In this document: one piece after another, positions 49,701-64,000 of the stretch
How positions within the stretch are numbered: position 1 is the stretch's first letter
Layout of the letters: each line of letters opens with the position of its first letter
Source: Glycine soja
Taxonomy: Eukaryota > Streptophyta > Magnoliopsida > Fabales > Fabaceae
Direction of reading: 5' to 3'
NCBI RefSeq assembly: GCF_004193775.1
Contig: NC_041012.1
Coordinates: 8,205,223 to 8,269,222 of the forward strand
Length of the DNA stretch: 64,000 nt
The notes under the pieces: generated by a model
Seen by the model: only the letters and a program-made list of their open reading frames with translations
Told to the model about the DNA's origin: nothing
The model's database searches: none
Program-made: the position numbers and the translations under genes

Positions 49701-49761
49701 TGGTGGCAGCAATGACCAATGAAAAAGTGATGGTAATCAAAAGAACTTTGAGAATTGACAT
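43800..49761 (-). CDS. Secreted beta-galactosidase, GH35, with C-terminal galactose-binding lectin domain
   Basis: Cell-wall beta-galactosidase that removes terminal galactose from wall polymers. Eighteen exons: 49761-49540, 49247-49152, 49023-48911, 48697-48631, 48450-48358, 48232-48089, 47952-47858, 47600-47495, 47403-47200, 46731-46564, 46110-45932, 45826-45717, 45549-45440, 45338-45231, 45160-45056, 44961-44816, 44604-44259 and 43916-43800. They give 842 residues in frame. The start is the first ATG of the frame and opens a signal peptide ([19 protein letters not shown]). An unusual acidic linker with two HEDE motifs follows before VTYD. The GH35 signature [13 protein letters not shown] spans 190-202, with the acid/base Glu expected in it; the nucleophile is Glu272 of WTENWT. 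The C-terminus (about 760-842) is a Cys-rich Gal_lectin domain. Motifs such as [14 protein letters not shown] fit the BGAL7/13/14/15 group. Intron 17 carries a MITE. Confidence 0.96.
43989..44236. mobile_element. Stowaway/Mariner-like MITE inside the last BGAL intron
   Basis: The left end TTTCCTTCTGTCCAAGCAAT and the right end, read as an inverse (ATTCTCTCCCGTCTTACTAA), form terminal inverted repeats of the 'ctccctccgtcc' type. TA lies on both outer edges (43987-43988 and 44237-44238), as expected for a Tc1/Mariner target. The element is about 248 bp, AT-rich and non-coding. It makes up most of intron 17 (43917-44258). Confidence 0.65.
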
Positions 49762-50539
49762 GTTAATTGAGATAATTGTATGTGCAACAATGGAGAGAAA
49801 GAGAAAGAGGTGAAGTGTGGTTTGATCCAAGTGACCCTTCTTCTTAGATGCAAGAGTTGCTAAGAAATTGTTTCCGCAATTGTGACACTAACTTAGGAAA
49901 ATCAGGAAACACATGTGTATTTAATTAAGGTCTTAGAGCAAACCTCGGTTTCCCGTTTTGGATTTCTGTTAGGAATCATTGGTCATGGTTAATCTTCGTC
50001 CTAGGCCTATCTTATATTTTGCTTTCTCCTTCTTTCACTGCCAGCTACATAACGTAGTTTAGTTTTTCTTTGCCGTGTTGGCTATAATGTCGGGGACATA
50101 TATACATATTACATAATATCTTATCCCTATCTCTCTTCCCCGGCCACCCTATATATAGTTTGAATCAATGTCTTGTCTTCAGCTATATATATAAGTTGTT
50201 CAATTGTTCCACACTCCTGTAGTTTGATTTCAGCCTGTCTTAAACTTAATTATCATGTTTTAACGCTAGTATAAGAGAAATTTAGTTTAAATATTATTTT
50301 CTATCAATAATTATAAAATAATACATTTTTTTTGTTTTATTTATTTCTTGTTTTTAAAGATTTATAAGAAATAATCTTGTCAAATTTTTCTTAGAAAAAG
50401 AAAAACCAAAAATAATGTAAATGCTTGTAATTATTTATAAAAAGATAAGAAATGAAATTGAAGGATATTTTCTCTAACCAATTTTTTTTGTGAATAAAAA
50501 AAAATACTAAATGTTGTATAATATTTGGTATGCCACGGT

Positions 50540-50870
50540 TGGCAACCATGTTTAGGTCTAAAAATAGACTAGGCCTGACGAGCAAGTACAAAAAATCAGG
50601 CTCAATAGAACCTACCTGGACAATTAGGCCTGACTTGATGGGCTTACAGCTCAATCTCAAGAGTATAGGCCCGTATTCAATCAGATTTATTTTGACTTGA
50701 TATTATTTTAATTTTTTTTCTTTTAAATATATATAAGTTCAGACAAAAAAAGAAGTAAAACAAATCAATTTAGTCGGACTTGACTACCCATTAATCCAGG
50801 TTGAATAAAAAAAATAGACTGCATAGAATTTAAGCTAGCCCAATCCCATTAGCTTGTCATAAGGGTTTTT
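50540..50870. mobile_element. Degenerate MITE-family relic
   Basis: Text such as 'tagactaggcctgacgagc', 'aattaggcctgacttgatggg' and 'tagcccaatcccattagcttg' resembles the vocabulary of the element at 43044-43595. The terminal repeats are not clear, so the borders are approximate. Confidence 0.35.
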
Positions 50871-51580
50871 TGTTATCACATGTGTGCATTATTATGATCA
50901 AAACATGACCCTTTCATGAATCACAATCCATCTATAACTTAGAAACTCATTTGATCACAAAGTTAGCCTTAGACGTGATGTTGTCATTGTTCTATATAAA
51001 AGACTTATTGGTGTAATGTGCAGCGAGTCCGTACATTCATTTCTGAGCATTTCAATCTCTCTCTCTCTCTTCTCTTCTTAACTATTTCTATGACACCAAA
51101 CAGAACGTTATGAAAAGTATAAGCAACTTAAGAACCAGTGTAACTGAATAGTACAACTTTTTTTTAAGGAAAATGTTACCATGCCTTTGAAATATTAGTA
51201 AAAAGTTTTAATGTAGATTTTTTTTTTATTGAGGTGCACTTTATGTGATTTCCAATGCAATTTTATACTTTTTAAAATATTTTTTATTTGCCCTTAAGAC
51301 TATTAATACGATAATTTAAGTTTATATTTTAATTTGTTGTCATTTAATTTAAGTTACAGTTAATTTGGTAGATAATCTAAAATTTATTATTCTCTTGTAT
51401 TCTATATATACACCTCTTGTACACATACCGAACGATTGAATAAAATTCTAGTTTTATTTTCTCTATACAGCATCAAGAGACATTTTTCAAACATGACACA
51501 TATATTAATGAGTTACATTTTAGCCAAATCATGTGAACTTAACTTGATAAAATATCAAATCGTGGATTAGAGAGTGTAAT

Positions 51581-52045
51581 TAGGGATGATAGTAGGTTGA
51601 ATCGTGGATAGGGATTTATATCCTGCCTTATTTAAAGCCTGATTTATTTAATTAAAATGTTAAGCTTGAATTTTTTTAAAAACCTATTTATGGATTAGGC
51701 TTGAGCTTATAAAAAAATCTATTAAGTCTCATAGGTCAATTAGTTTATTCATTTAAATATAATAAAAATTAATATTTATATATATATATATATAAATATT
51801 ATACTTTTATATTTAATATTTTAATAAGTTAATAATTTTTTTTATCATAAATAAATTAATTTTTTTGAAATAAAAAGACTTTTAAATAAGTTAATATGTA
51901 AAACCAAATTTTTCAAAAGATAATATTAAACTTAAAATAAACCTCTCTGTTAGATTAATAGGTGAGATCATATCTTAATTTTTTACATTATAATAGATTA
52001 AATCTATTTATGTAAAGTATCCATTTCTAATCCTAACTGCAGTTA
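51581..52045. mobile_element. MITE-family relic with TTAGGGATGATAG terminus
   Basis: The left end 'taattagggatgatagtagg' faces a right end whose inverse reads 'cagttaggattagaaatgg'. The interior has 'cctatttatggattaggcttgagc' and 'cattaagtctcataggtc'-type words, like the element at 43044-43595. It includes a short TA repeat and no coding sequence. Confidence 0.4.
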
Positions 52046-53692
52046 TAACATTTTTTAGGACGTGTTTATTGTTCCATTTGCTAGCAGTAAGTCACCTAAA
52101 TCGTATCTTAGTGCATGTGCCTGTGCCAACCCTTAAATACGATATGTGCTTTAAAATAAACGAAAGAAGAAGAGCATTAAAGAAAGTCGTTTCCTAGTGG
52201 TTTGATTTTTTGGTGTTTGGTAAGAATTGAAGACAAACGGCCAAAATCTAGTGGAATCTGGAGGCTAGAAGGTAGGTGGACCTTTATCTCTGTGCACACA
52301 TAACCTAGTAATTTGGTACTTGAATAGTGTGCTGTTATTATTTTAGATACATAAGTTCTTGAATAAAAAAAAATAATACATTATTTCGTACCTCCGATCA
52401 TCTTCTCTTACCCAGTTTGCTTATTTTGGTACGTGAAAGTTTTAAAATATTTTTTTAAGAAAAGTGGTAGAACATAGACACCCTACTATCCAAGAGTGTA
52501 AATAATAATATTAGTAGAATCTCAGTTATACGATTATTGGACATATTTAAATTGTAAAATGATTGTTCAGTCATAGCTATTTATAAATCAGTATATACTA
52601 GCGTTAGGAGATTTTTTGAGGATGATTATCATTAAGTGAAATTTTAACTTAAAATATATACAAAGGAGTTACATTTGTCTTACCTTAAAAAGATGAATAC
52701 ATAAGTTCGAATTTGCAATTTGTCCCACTGATTTTTTTTTTTTTTTTGCAATTTGTTAAATATAATATTTTACATTGCTTCACTTAACTAATTACTTGAA
52801 GGTTAGGATAATAACTAACCATGTTTGAATTGTACAAGCGGAATCAAGTCATATCCAGTGGTTTAAATTAAGATAAATACAAATACTTTCCAATCTCTTT
52901 CTCTTTTTCATGTAGTTTTCCTTTTGCCAGGTGAAGAGTTGAGATGTGTAACGAAAAAGTATGGGAGTATCATTACTTTAATTTTTTTTATTAATTTTCT
53001 CTGTCAAAACAAATAAATAACTTCCTGATGTTGCGGGTTTATAAGAAATTAATCTGTCTTATATTTTCTATCCTAACAATATATATTTTTTGTTATCTAT
53101 CCTAAGATTTGATAGGTTCCAAAAGAACGACATAAAAGAAAAAGAAACCGGTAAGTATATTGTCCTTTTTGTTATAATCTTCTCATATCACCCTTAATTT
53201 TTGTTGGAATTTCTTCATAATTAATGAAGTGGCACATTTAAGGAATTCTTTTAAGGGGACTGTACCCCAGGTCCCAAGCAGCTTATTAAAATTAAAAACA
53301 GTTAGCAGGTAGTATTTGGATACAGTTCAGTGAGTTTAAGACGTGTGTAAGTTCGATGCTCTATATTTTTGTGTCTTTTAACTCTTTTATATATTTGACG
53401 TGAAATTAAGATAAATGCACGTAAAGGATGCACACGCTTAATTATCCTTTTAAAAAGTGCAAGTGTTAAAAGCTCTATTCTTGTCTTGATATTTAAAAGA
53501 GTTTGAAGTTTAAGTGCACTAAACAAGTCTCTTAAATAAGAAAAACAAAATTGCAATCCTCCAAAGGTAGAGATACACTTTGAGCAATAACTATCATCTT
53601 AGAGAAGATAAAAGAGAGAAATATTTCAGAAAACATGTATCATTTTAAAAAATTGTCTTAATATTTTAGAAAAAAATGTACTTACATCATGT

Positions 53693-53802
53693 ATGTAACA
53701 AGAATTAAGAGACATATTATAAATCATTATAATTAGATAAAACGATTATGTAACAAGAATTAGGAGACATATTATAAATCATTATGATTAGATAAAATGA
53801 TT
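53693..53802. repeat. Tandem repeat, two units of 55 bp
   Basis: ATGTAACAAGAATTA(A/G)GAG starts at 53693 and again at 53748; the units differ at only a few bases. Directly after them 'ttataagttctttcatatttt' words recur about three times up to about 53920. Non-coding. Confidence 0.85.
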
Positions 53803-56800
53803 GAGAGTTTCTTATATGAAGAGATAAATATTATAATGAAATAAAGATATTTTTTATAAGTTCTTTCATATTTTTTATAAGTTCTTACTTACATTTAAAA
53901 GTTCTTTCATATTTTTCATATCATTCTTCTACTTTCTCACGCTTACTATTTTGAATTCACTATGAAAAATTTACTATTAATTTCCAACACTTCTTTATTA
54001 GATAGTTACCCAAGCACTTATGAGGTTAAGTTTTTTTGCCTGTAAATGTTCTTAGGTTGCATTTTATTCATATATGGGTGCTAACAACTAACTATCTCTA
54101 AGGAGGTTCCGTAAAGAAAACAACAAGTTAAAAGGGACCATGTCCTATTAAAAAAAAACAATTCTTTGAACAAATAACCCTACTTTGAAATATGAACCAA
54201 AAATTGAATATGACCTACACATCTTGGTGGTTGCATAAAATCAGGTCGTGGAAGGTTGATTCACATAGGTTTAGGTGTAGATTAGATAGTGATAAATTAC
54301 TATTTTTAGTTAAATTCATTCAGTATAAAAATTCCAAGAGATACGTGCCGTGTCTTACACACACCACACGCATATATATAATTGCTTGACTTTATTACTT
54401 ATGCAATTAGTTAGTCAGATTGTGTCTTTATTCACTTGTTGGTTGGGCTTAATAATCTTTGAATTGTTATGATAGTCCCTTTGCTTAATCAGTGGCAGAT
54501 GAACCTGAAACTACCATCCGCACGGTCCAGTAGTTCCGTAAAACGTCACAATTGTTGATTTGTGATCCTCCAACTAATCTCATTAGGTGGGGGGTACCAC
54601 TAGCCACACTCAACAACCATTGATTTCATGCAATTTAATTTGTGGGAAATTAATGTGGAATTCACATACTTAATAATAAGTAGTACCTGGTGAATGAAAA
54701 GAGTTTAGACACGGATCTGATTGAAATTTAAGCATGTTTGTCGAGTGTGATGGAGCAAGAAGGGACTGGTGCTACTAAATTAAAGTTTCTGGTGTGATGA
54801 TGTTTATGCATCATTCATTGTCACTATAGCTTGGATGGTTTAATTGCACATACATAAATGGCGCTTTAAAAAGCATCCATACAAAACCGTGAAAAAATAT
54901 CGCTTCCTAATGAAGGAAAACTAAAGCGTGGTCCATTCTCTTTGCAGTTGTGAATATTGTGGCATGCATAATTGTGATGAGAGTTATGGCATTCTTTCAC
55001 ATCATCCTCACGTACACTTGTCACCATCTTCCACATGGGTTTAATGGAAGATGCACTACCCATCCCCATCCCTTTCAATGCGAAAATTTTTCATGCTCAA
55101 AATTTGAGGCTCGGAATCAGAACTTCTATTATATCAGCATGTATCTTATAACGTAATTAAGCAGGTATAAGTGCATTCATTGGTCATATATTTTTGTCTA
55201 AACTATATGTATCTATAACTAAAAATAATTTTATTCAAGTCAAATAAGATTATTATAAATATCAAAATTTTTTCTCAAAATATTTAAGACAAATTAATAC
55301 ATGTCTAAAATTTGAACTCAAACCATTTGATAAAACTAAAAAAATTTCACATTAATTCACGTATTTTGTTGATAGTGTATAGCTGAGGTTGAAGTGGAAT
55401 TACGGTGACCAATGTAGTAAAGAACTCTAAAAAGAAAATTGTACTAGTAGTTGAACTTCTGGATTTAAACTTCGTGATAATATATTGTGGCATCATTAAT
55501 TTTTTAGCACTTCTCTCCTTATTTATGATAGCAATTGTTATGTTCTTCCATGTAGTGGACGGCAACATGCGTTGATTTGACTTTGCATTTTGTTCTTCAC
55601 AGGATCTGTGAGGATTGAGTAAGAAATAAAGGATGGACAAAATCAAAATATAAGCTGATCAGCTGTATAGTAATTAATTTAAAAAACGGATACTGTTTCT
55701 CTCTGTCAAATTTTTTATGACAGGCCACCGTGATTCTTCTTAACTTGCCATAAATTGCTCATTCAATATACTGAACTATACTATTATTGGCAATGTGATG
55801 CTCCCGAGAGCTTACCTGCATGTGTCCTACACTTGTTACTGATCGACCTCCTTTTTACTATCAACATTGAATTTGAAAGATGAGTAGAATTTTTATTTTA
55901 AATATATTTATCACCTCATTTATGTTACTGTCCTTTCATGTTTGTAAAATTGACAATGCATCCGATTTTAATTGCATGAATATATGGTTCTTTTGCATAG
56001 TCAAGTAATTAGTACCACTAAGTTCAATTTTCAATTTCAAGTAGTTAAAATTGGAAGTGATTCATACAGAAACAGAGTTTAGTTCTGATACTATGTTAGA
56101 TTTCATCTTAAAATTAATTGATATTAACATTAAGTGAAGTTGTCTAATATGTATATAAGTTGCATTTGAAGGAATGAGACAATCAATATAGGACTTGAGT
56201 ATTCTCCAAATCTTTTGATGATAAGAGAGAAAGAGAGACAGTTAATCACTAATAAATATTTTCTTTATTATAAATGTTTCACATCCTATTCCTAGTTAGT
56301 TCTTTTAAGTAGCAACCGTTTTTTTTCCCCTCTTCTAACGAGAGATTATTAACAAGTGTATATCACCTTATAAATTTTTTAATTTAACCCAAAAGTCTAA
56401 TTTACGTTGTCGACATTATCTTTGTATCTTGCATGTATTAAATTAAACAGCTACAACTAAAAGTCATATTAGAGTTTATATTATTTTATTTTCATCATGC
56501 AGCAAGCTCTATGAATAATGAAAAATGCCTGACATTAAATGCATCACAATTACAGCCAATAGTGGGTGTCCTCTAATCATGCCTCTTTTGCAAAGCGAAA
56601 TCTTTATTTTATGTTAATACTACAAATTAAACTTAGATATACTTTGATAAGTGTTTTGAGTCTTTGCTTTTTTAAAAACTAAAATTAAATTTATCTTATT
56701 AATCTACGTTATAAATATTTACATTAAAACTTAATTTAAGTTATCAGAATGAAATTCTAATTCTAATAGAAAAAAAACAAAACATTTATCTTAATAATGC

Positions 56801-57736
56801 TTTGTTTGTTTCTGTGAAGAACTGAAGGATAGATTAAAGAATAAAAAATGTTATGAGTCGTTTCGTAGTTTGAATATTTGTATGAAGAAAAGAGATGAAA
56901 GCTTTTCATATGAGTCTCACACTACTATTGTCCGTTCATTGGACGAAAAGGCGAGAAAATGAAGCTTTTTTTTTTTTTATGTATAAATGTAAAATATATT
57001 TTTATTTATCTTACACGTATCGAGTAAGATAAAATTATTATAAATCATAAACAGTTGTATATATAAAACTTGAATTTAAGATTATTGATAAAGCAAAAAA
57101 AAAATAAAGATTATTAAATACTTCTGTTCTTAATTATAGCACCCGAATTTAAAATCATGTTTATTCTTTTTTATAAGATTTAATTTATAACATTTCTTAT
57201 ATTAATTATTTTAGATTAGAAATATCTCTCGTCAAAAGAAAAAAATATATATCGATAAATCATTAAAAAAGAAAAAAATATTAATGTCAAGAAATTATAA
57301 ATTTAAGATAAGTTTAATACTATCAATTAAATTAAATATTTTTTTAATCATAATAAATTAGGTAATTAAAATTATATATTTGAATGGATGGTGTAAACTA
57401 GAACAACTTGAATCAACACAAGTTAATTTGTGTTTCTAATTATATATATTTTAAATAATTAAATAAAAAAAATAGTTTTTTTTTTTTTTTTTTTCATATC
57501 AATTACTAAGTTAATTTTTTTTACTAATTTCCTTTGTGTTCCTTTTTACTATCGATAAAGGCATGGTGAAGGTGAGGGGAGTTGGTGGGGGCATATTAAA
57601 ATTTGGGAGTGGCATAAGCATAGCTGGCAAATACGACATGCAGGCCCAGCCCCCTGTACACCAAATTCAATTTCTTTTTTCCCCTTTCTCTAACACACAC
57701 ACTAGCTCTCTTGTTTTCTTTCTTCTTCAACATAAC

Positions 57737-57771
57737 ATGCACTGCACAATTGCCTCATGAATCATCATTAG
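57737..57771 (+). promoter_or_regulatory. Two short upstream ORFs in the presumed ROP leader
   Basis: ATG at 57737 opens seven codons closed by TGA at 57758-57760. A second ATG at 57757 overlaps that stop and closes at TAG by 57771. Both lie within 75 bases of the ROP start. Whether the leader begins upstream of them is not known. Confidence 0.35.
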
Positions 57772-57789
57772 TCAGGGTTTATCCTCTAA

Positions 57790-60141
<2,352 letters not shown>

Positions 60142-61146
60142 TCTTCAGTTCTTAATATAGTAGTTTGTGGAGGATGACATGACTGTAGTCTTCATCATTC
60201 TATATCTTATACTATTTCCAACCTAGATGAAGGAATCATCATGTCCAACTGACCGCATCAAGGTTCGCTCATAAGCATCGAGCTATCTGTCTAATTGTCT
60301 CTGGCTGTAGGATCTGTACAGTCGTAATTTCAATATGTTTGGTGTGCACACAACACTTGCGTTACTGTTGGCTGTTTACCTGTTGTATTGATTATTAAAT
60401 GACCATTTCCAGCAGTGGACGCGGGTTGTATTCATGTTGTAATCTAATCTAGGAAGTGCTTGCATATGTGGCTTTGGATGTGAACTAAGTATATGTAATT
60501 AATTATGTTAGCTGCTTTTAACAGCTTGGATATATAGTTGGCTTGATTAAGGTTTCATTCTTCCATTTGTTTATTCGAGTCAGGTTGACTTAGTGAACTT
60601 AAAATCTTATGACAATTGCAACCCGAGGCTAGTAAAAACGAATTTTAAATTGGAATCTAAACTGTTAAGCAACGAAAAGAATAATATGGAGCTGTCAACA
60701 ACTTTGAGCTTGCTGAGGAATATACATTATTTTGAAGGATTCACAAAACAAGACCAAATTCATCTTTCACTAGTCACAACTTTATCAGATACTCAACGTG
60801 TGGATTTTACGAGTCGGCAAGCAAAGCGTAGATCTAATTTCTTTTTAAACGTGGGTCGTCCAATAACTAAGTATCTTGTTTTGGCATTGATGCATTTCGA
60901 GGGAAAGTGGTACCTGTTAACTTCTTGAGAAGTGTATAAATTTGTCTAAGTAGTAATTAAAACGGTAAGTTTGAGTGTTGAGTCTACAGGAACTTTGGCT
61001 GTACTTGAAGTTTATATATTTCTAATTTTAAGTAAATAATGACTTAAATTCGATATTTGTCTAACACTGATGTGGAAATATAAAATTAAACATAGATAAT
61101 AATTAAGTAGAGTACATTAAAGAAATAGAACACAAACACTTGGGAA

Positions 61147-61158
61147 GGGGGGGGGGGG
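61147..61158 (+). repeat. Poly-G run of 12 bases
   Basis: Twelve G followed by TGAATTG. A similar 14-base G run is at 41393-41406 in the Harbinger relic. It is probably an internal signature of a dispersed repeat. Confidence 0.8.
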
Positions 61159-62607
61159 TGAATTGTCGGTTGATATAGAATTATGTGGCGTGTGAGCGTT
61201 CAGTCTACCAAAACTACTCTTGATGCAATATTTGAGATTTTTCACCATTTAACATTATTCCAAGTATTATCTTCGTCTGCTAACCTACCCTACCCATGAT
61301 CCCTCATGTGAAAGAACCTAAATTACTTAATTTCACTCCTAATTCCTTAAGAGCTACATCAATTTGCTTTAGGAATAATGATGCATAATTAAGGCTAAAT
61401 AATACCATTCTATCCCTATACATGAATTATCTAGATGCTTTTTTCAAGTTCTTAGGGTGCAAACATTTTCCAATAAGTAAACCCTATAACATACATGTGC
61501 ATGAGTAATCAAACCATAAACAAGACAATAAACTCATAAAAGAAGCAATAATATTGAAGTAACATTAAATGAATAGTGAGAATCATTACATCAAGAGTGT
61601 TTGATTGTTGAGCTCCCAACAATGCATTGTTTAGTCTCTTATTGACATGAGAAACTTACAAATACACAAAGTAAACAAGAATAATGTAAGAGAATAGAAG
61701 AAAATGGAGGAAAGGATCCTCAAGTGAGTGAGTTTTCTCCCTCTTTTGTGCCTTAGTCTTGTTTTTGTTTGTATATCCCTTTTGCACAATGCTTTCCCTC
61801 TTTTTATCTGCAAAACGCTGCATAGTCCTATTTTTTAACATTGATTGTGTGCTAAGTCTACATGTGCGCATTGAGCGCACATACAAAGTCCAACTGGCCT
61901 AAGTGACCACGTATTAGGTCGTCAAATGCACTTAGCGCGCTTGCACTTGATAGCTACTTCCAAGTTGGCTTCTTGTGTTGTCACATTGCTCCAATTCTTT
62001 AATAATTTTTCAGGCCTCTTACTGTGTTACCCTTTATAAAAAGTATAACCAAAATATTGTATATTAACTAATTAAGTTTAGCATCCACCAGATAAAAACT
62101 CAGAAGAAGTTAAATTCTTAATTTTTTAATTCAAAAGAAGTGTTAAAAAAGAGAAAAATAGATAATTATAACAATGCATACCAGTTATCAATACATGAAG
62201 CTAAAAAGGAAGAAAGGTAGAGGCTTAAAGTCAAAGAAGTGTTCGGCTTATTTTAATTTGCAAATGGTAAACTAAACTATAATTAATTCTTTGTTAGATT
62301 CAACGTTTAACTTTGATATAATATCCCAATGAAGAATCTTTGTGGTGTGGACCGTTTTTCCATCTATGATTAGATGGACAACAGGCAGTTGCAAAATGAT
62401 AGAAGGCAGGCCCTGGTTAATTATACTTCTCAATTGAAAGCAGCTAAATACTATGTAATATGGCCAACAACTTTCACTCATTGCTCCCATATCTAAAAGT
62501 TGATTGATCCTTAGAATCTTATCTTCTACATGAGGAATAGATACTGTGCCCACTTCCGTTGGTGAATGGAACTCTTGATTCTATTCAATCTCCCTTCTCC
62601 AACCCTC

Positions 62608-62617
62608 TATTATATAT
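62608..62617 (+). promoter_or_regulatory. Putative TATA box of the E2 gene
   Basis: TATTATATAT lies about 100 bases before the E2 start codon, after a C/T-rich stretch. It would give a short leader of roughly 70 bases. Identified by motif only. Confidence 0.4.
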
Positions 62618-62714
62618 CCTGCAACCTGCTTTGTTTCTTGTAGTGTTCTAATCATTTTGGCTTTGGCTTTCCAATCCTCCTGATTTCCTCTTCTACGATT
62701 GTAAAATATCGCGA

Positions 62715-63724
<1,010 letters not shown>

Positions 63725-64000
63725 AACTCTCTTCCCTCTTGCCTCCTCCAATACACGTTTTGGAATTGTCTTTTTGCTCTTCAAAAACCTCCCCTTTTAT
63801 GGTATTATATATAAATATGACCATGAAGTTTGGGCATATTATTGAACCAGTTGCATACATATGAGAATTGTTCTCAAAGGCTTTACCTTTGTGATTCGAG
63901 CTTGCTCTATATGAATAAAATGCTACTATCATTTGGAGCTTTTCTTATATTCCCATTAAAAAAGTAATTAACCAAGAAGACTAAATTATTTGTCCACTAC
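63725..64000 (+). other. 3' flank of the E2 gene
   Basis: The E2 3' UTR and the window edge. Apart from the polyadenylation signal listed below I see nothing in it. Confidence 0.6.
63914..63919 (+). terminator. Putative polyadenylation signal of the E2 gene
   Basis: AATAAA about 190 bases after the E2 stop codon, in the context ATGAATAAAATG. This is a typical distance for a plant 3' UTR. Confidence 0.6.

Larger units (their letters stand above)
60142..62714. other. Spacer between ROP and E2 genes
   Basis: About 2.6 kb holding the ROP 3' UTR and the E2 promoter. An open frame at 60593-60928 starts at GTG and resembles nothing I know. Around 61140-62040 the text (a 12-G run followed by TGAATTG, and 'gcgcattgagcgcac') looks like a dispersed repeat, but no ends could be matched. 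The rest is AT-rich. Confidence 0.55.

Noticed and set aside
49762..49830. Extension of the BGAL frame by 23 codons upstream of the chosen start
   Set aside because: The first codon is TTG and no ATG lies in that extension. The chosen ATG directly opens a clear signal peptide.
54866..55156. Opposed frames of about 70 codons at 54.9-55.1 kb
   Set aside because: They are short, overlap each other, lack a domain and have no neighbouring exons. Treated as chance frames.
60593..60928. 111-codon plus-strand frame after ROP
   Set aside because: It begins at GTG, matches no family I know and lies in the spacer beside the ROP 3' UTR. It could be a repeat fragment, but it cannot be supported as a gene.

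Overview
This is a 64 kb stretch of plant nuclear DNA, gene-poor and AT-rich between genes. Genes have many short introns with GT..AG borders, and the spacers hold many degenerate inverted-repeat elements and AT microsatellites. The protein sequences and the style of the repeats suggest a legume, probably Glycine or a close relative. The species is inferred, not proven. I see no prokaryotic features, CRISPR array, rRNA or convincing tRNA gene.

Layout. Positions 1-4595 are spacer with an imperfect 170-180 bp tandem duplication. Then come three minus-strand genes: an R2R3-MYB repressor of subgroup 4 (4596-5465), a tail-anchored peroxisomal/microsomal ascorbate peroxidase (9237-13228) and a plant synaptotagmin of the SYT1/SYT2 type (14741-20624). 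An 8.2 kb spacer (20625-28848) follows, holding two large foldback elements, an AT microsatellite and other relics. A plus-strand HECT ubiquitin ligase of the UPL3/KAKTUS type occupies 28849-38764. The next spacer (39240-43799) holds an inverted-repeat element, a broken PIF/Harbinger-like transposase flanked by direct repeats, and a MITE-like element. A minus-strand GH35 beta-galactosidase with a C-terminal galactose-lectin domain spans 43800-49761. After another 8 kb repeat-bearing spacer come a plus-strand type I ROP/RAC small GTPase (57811-60141) and a plus-strand class I ubiquitin-conjugating E2 (62715-63724).

All seven gene models were built by hand from splice sites. Each closes in frame with a product length expected for its family: 246, 287, 539, 1872, 842, 197 and 148 residues in order. 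The genes do not form one pathway. APX (peroxide removal), SYT (ER-plasma membrane contacts), ROP (polarity signalling), BGAL (cell wall) and MYB (phenylpropanoid repression) are separate functions that share an interval. UPL3 and the E2 both belong to the ubiquitin system, but they lie about 24 kb apart and nothing in the sequence links them.

I found no convincing undescribed biological system. The observations most worth following are: a probable 3'-UTR intron far enough behind the UPL3 stop codon to invite nonsense-mediated decay; short upstream ORFs ahead of UPL3 and ROP; AC elements upstream of the MYB gene; MITE-like insertions inside the APX and BGAL introns; a 20-G homopolymer beside a SYT splice donor; two long foldback elements; and the Harbinger relic with its flanking duplication.
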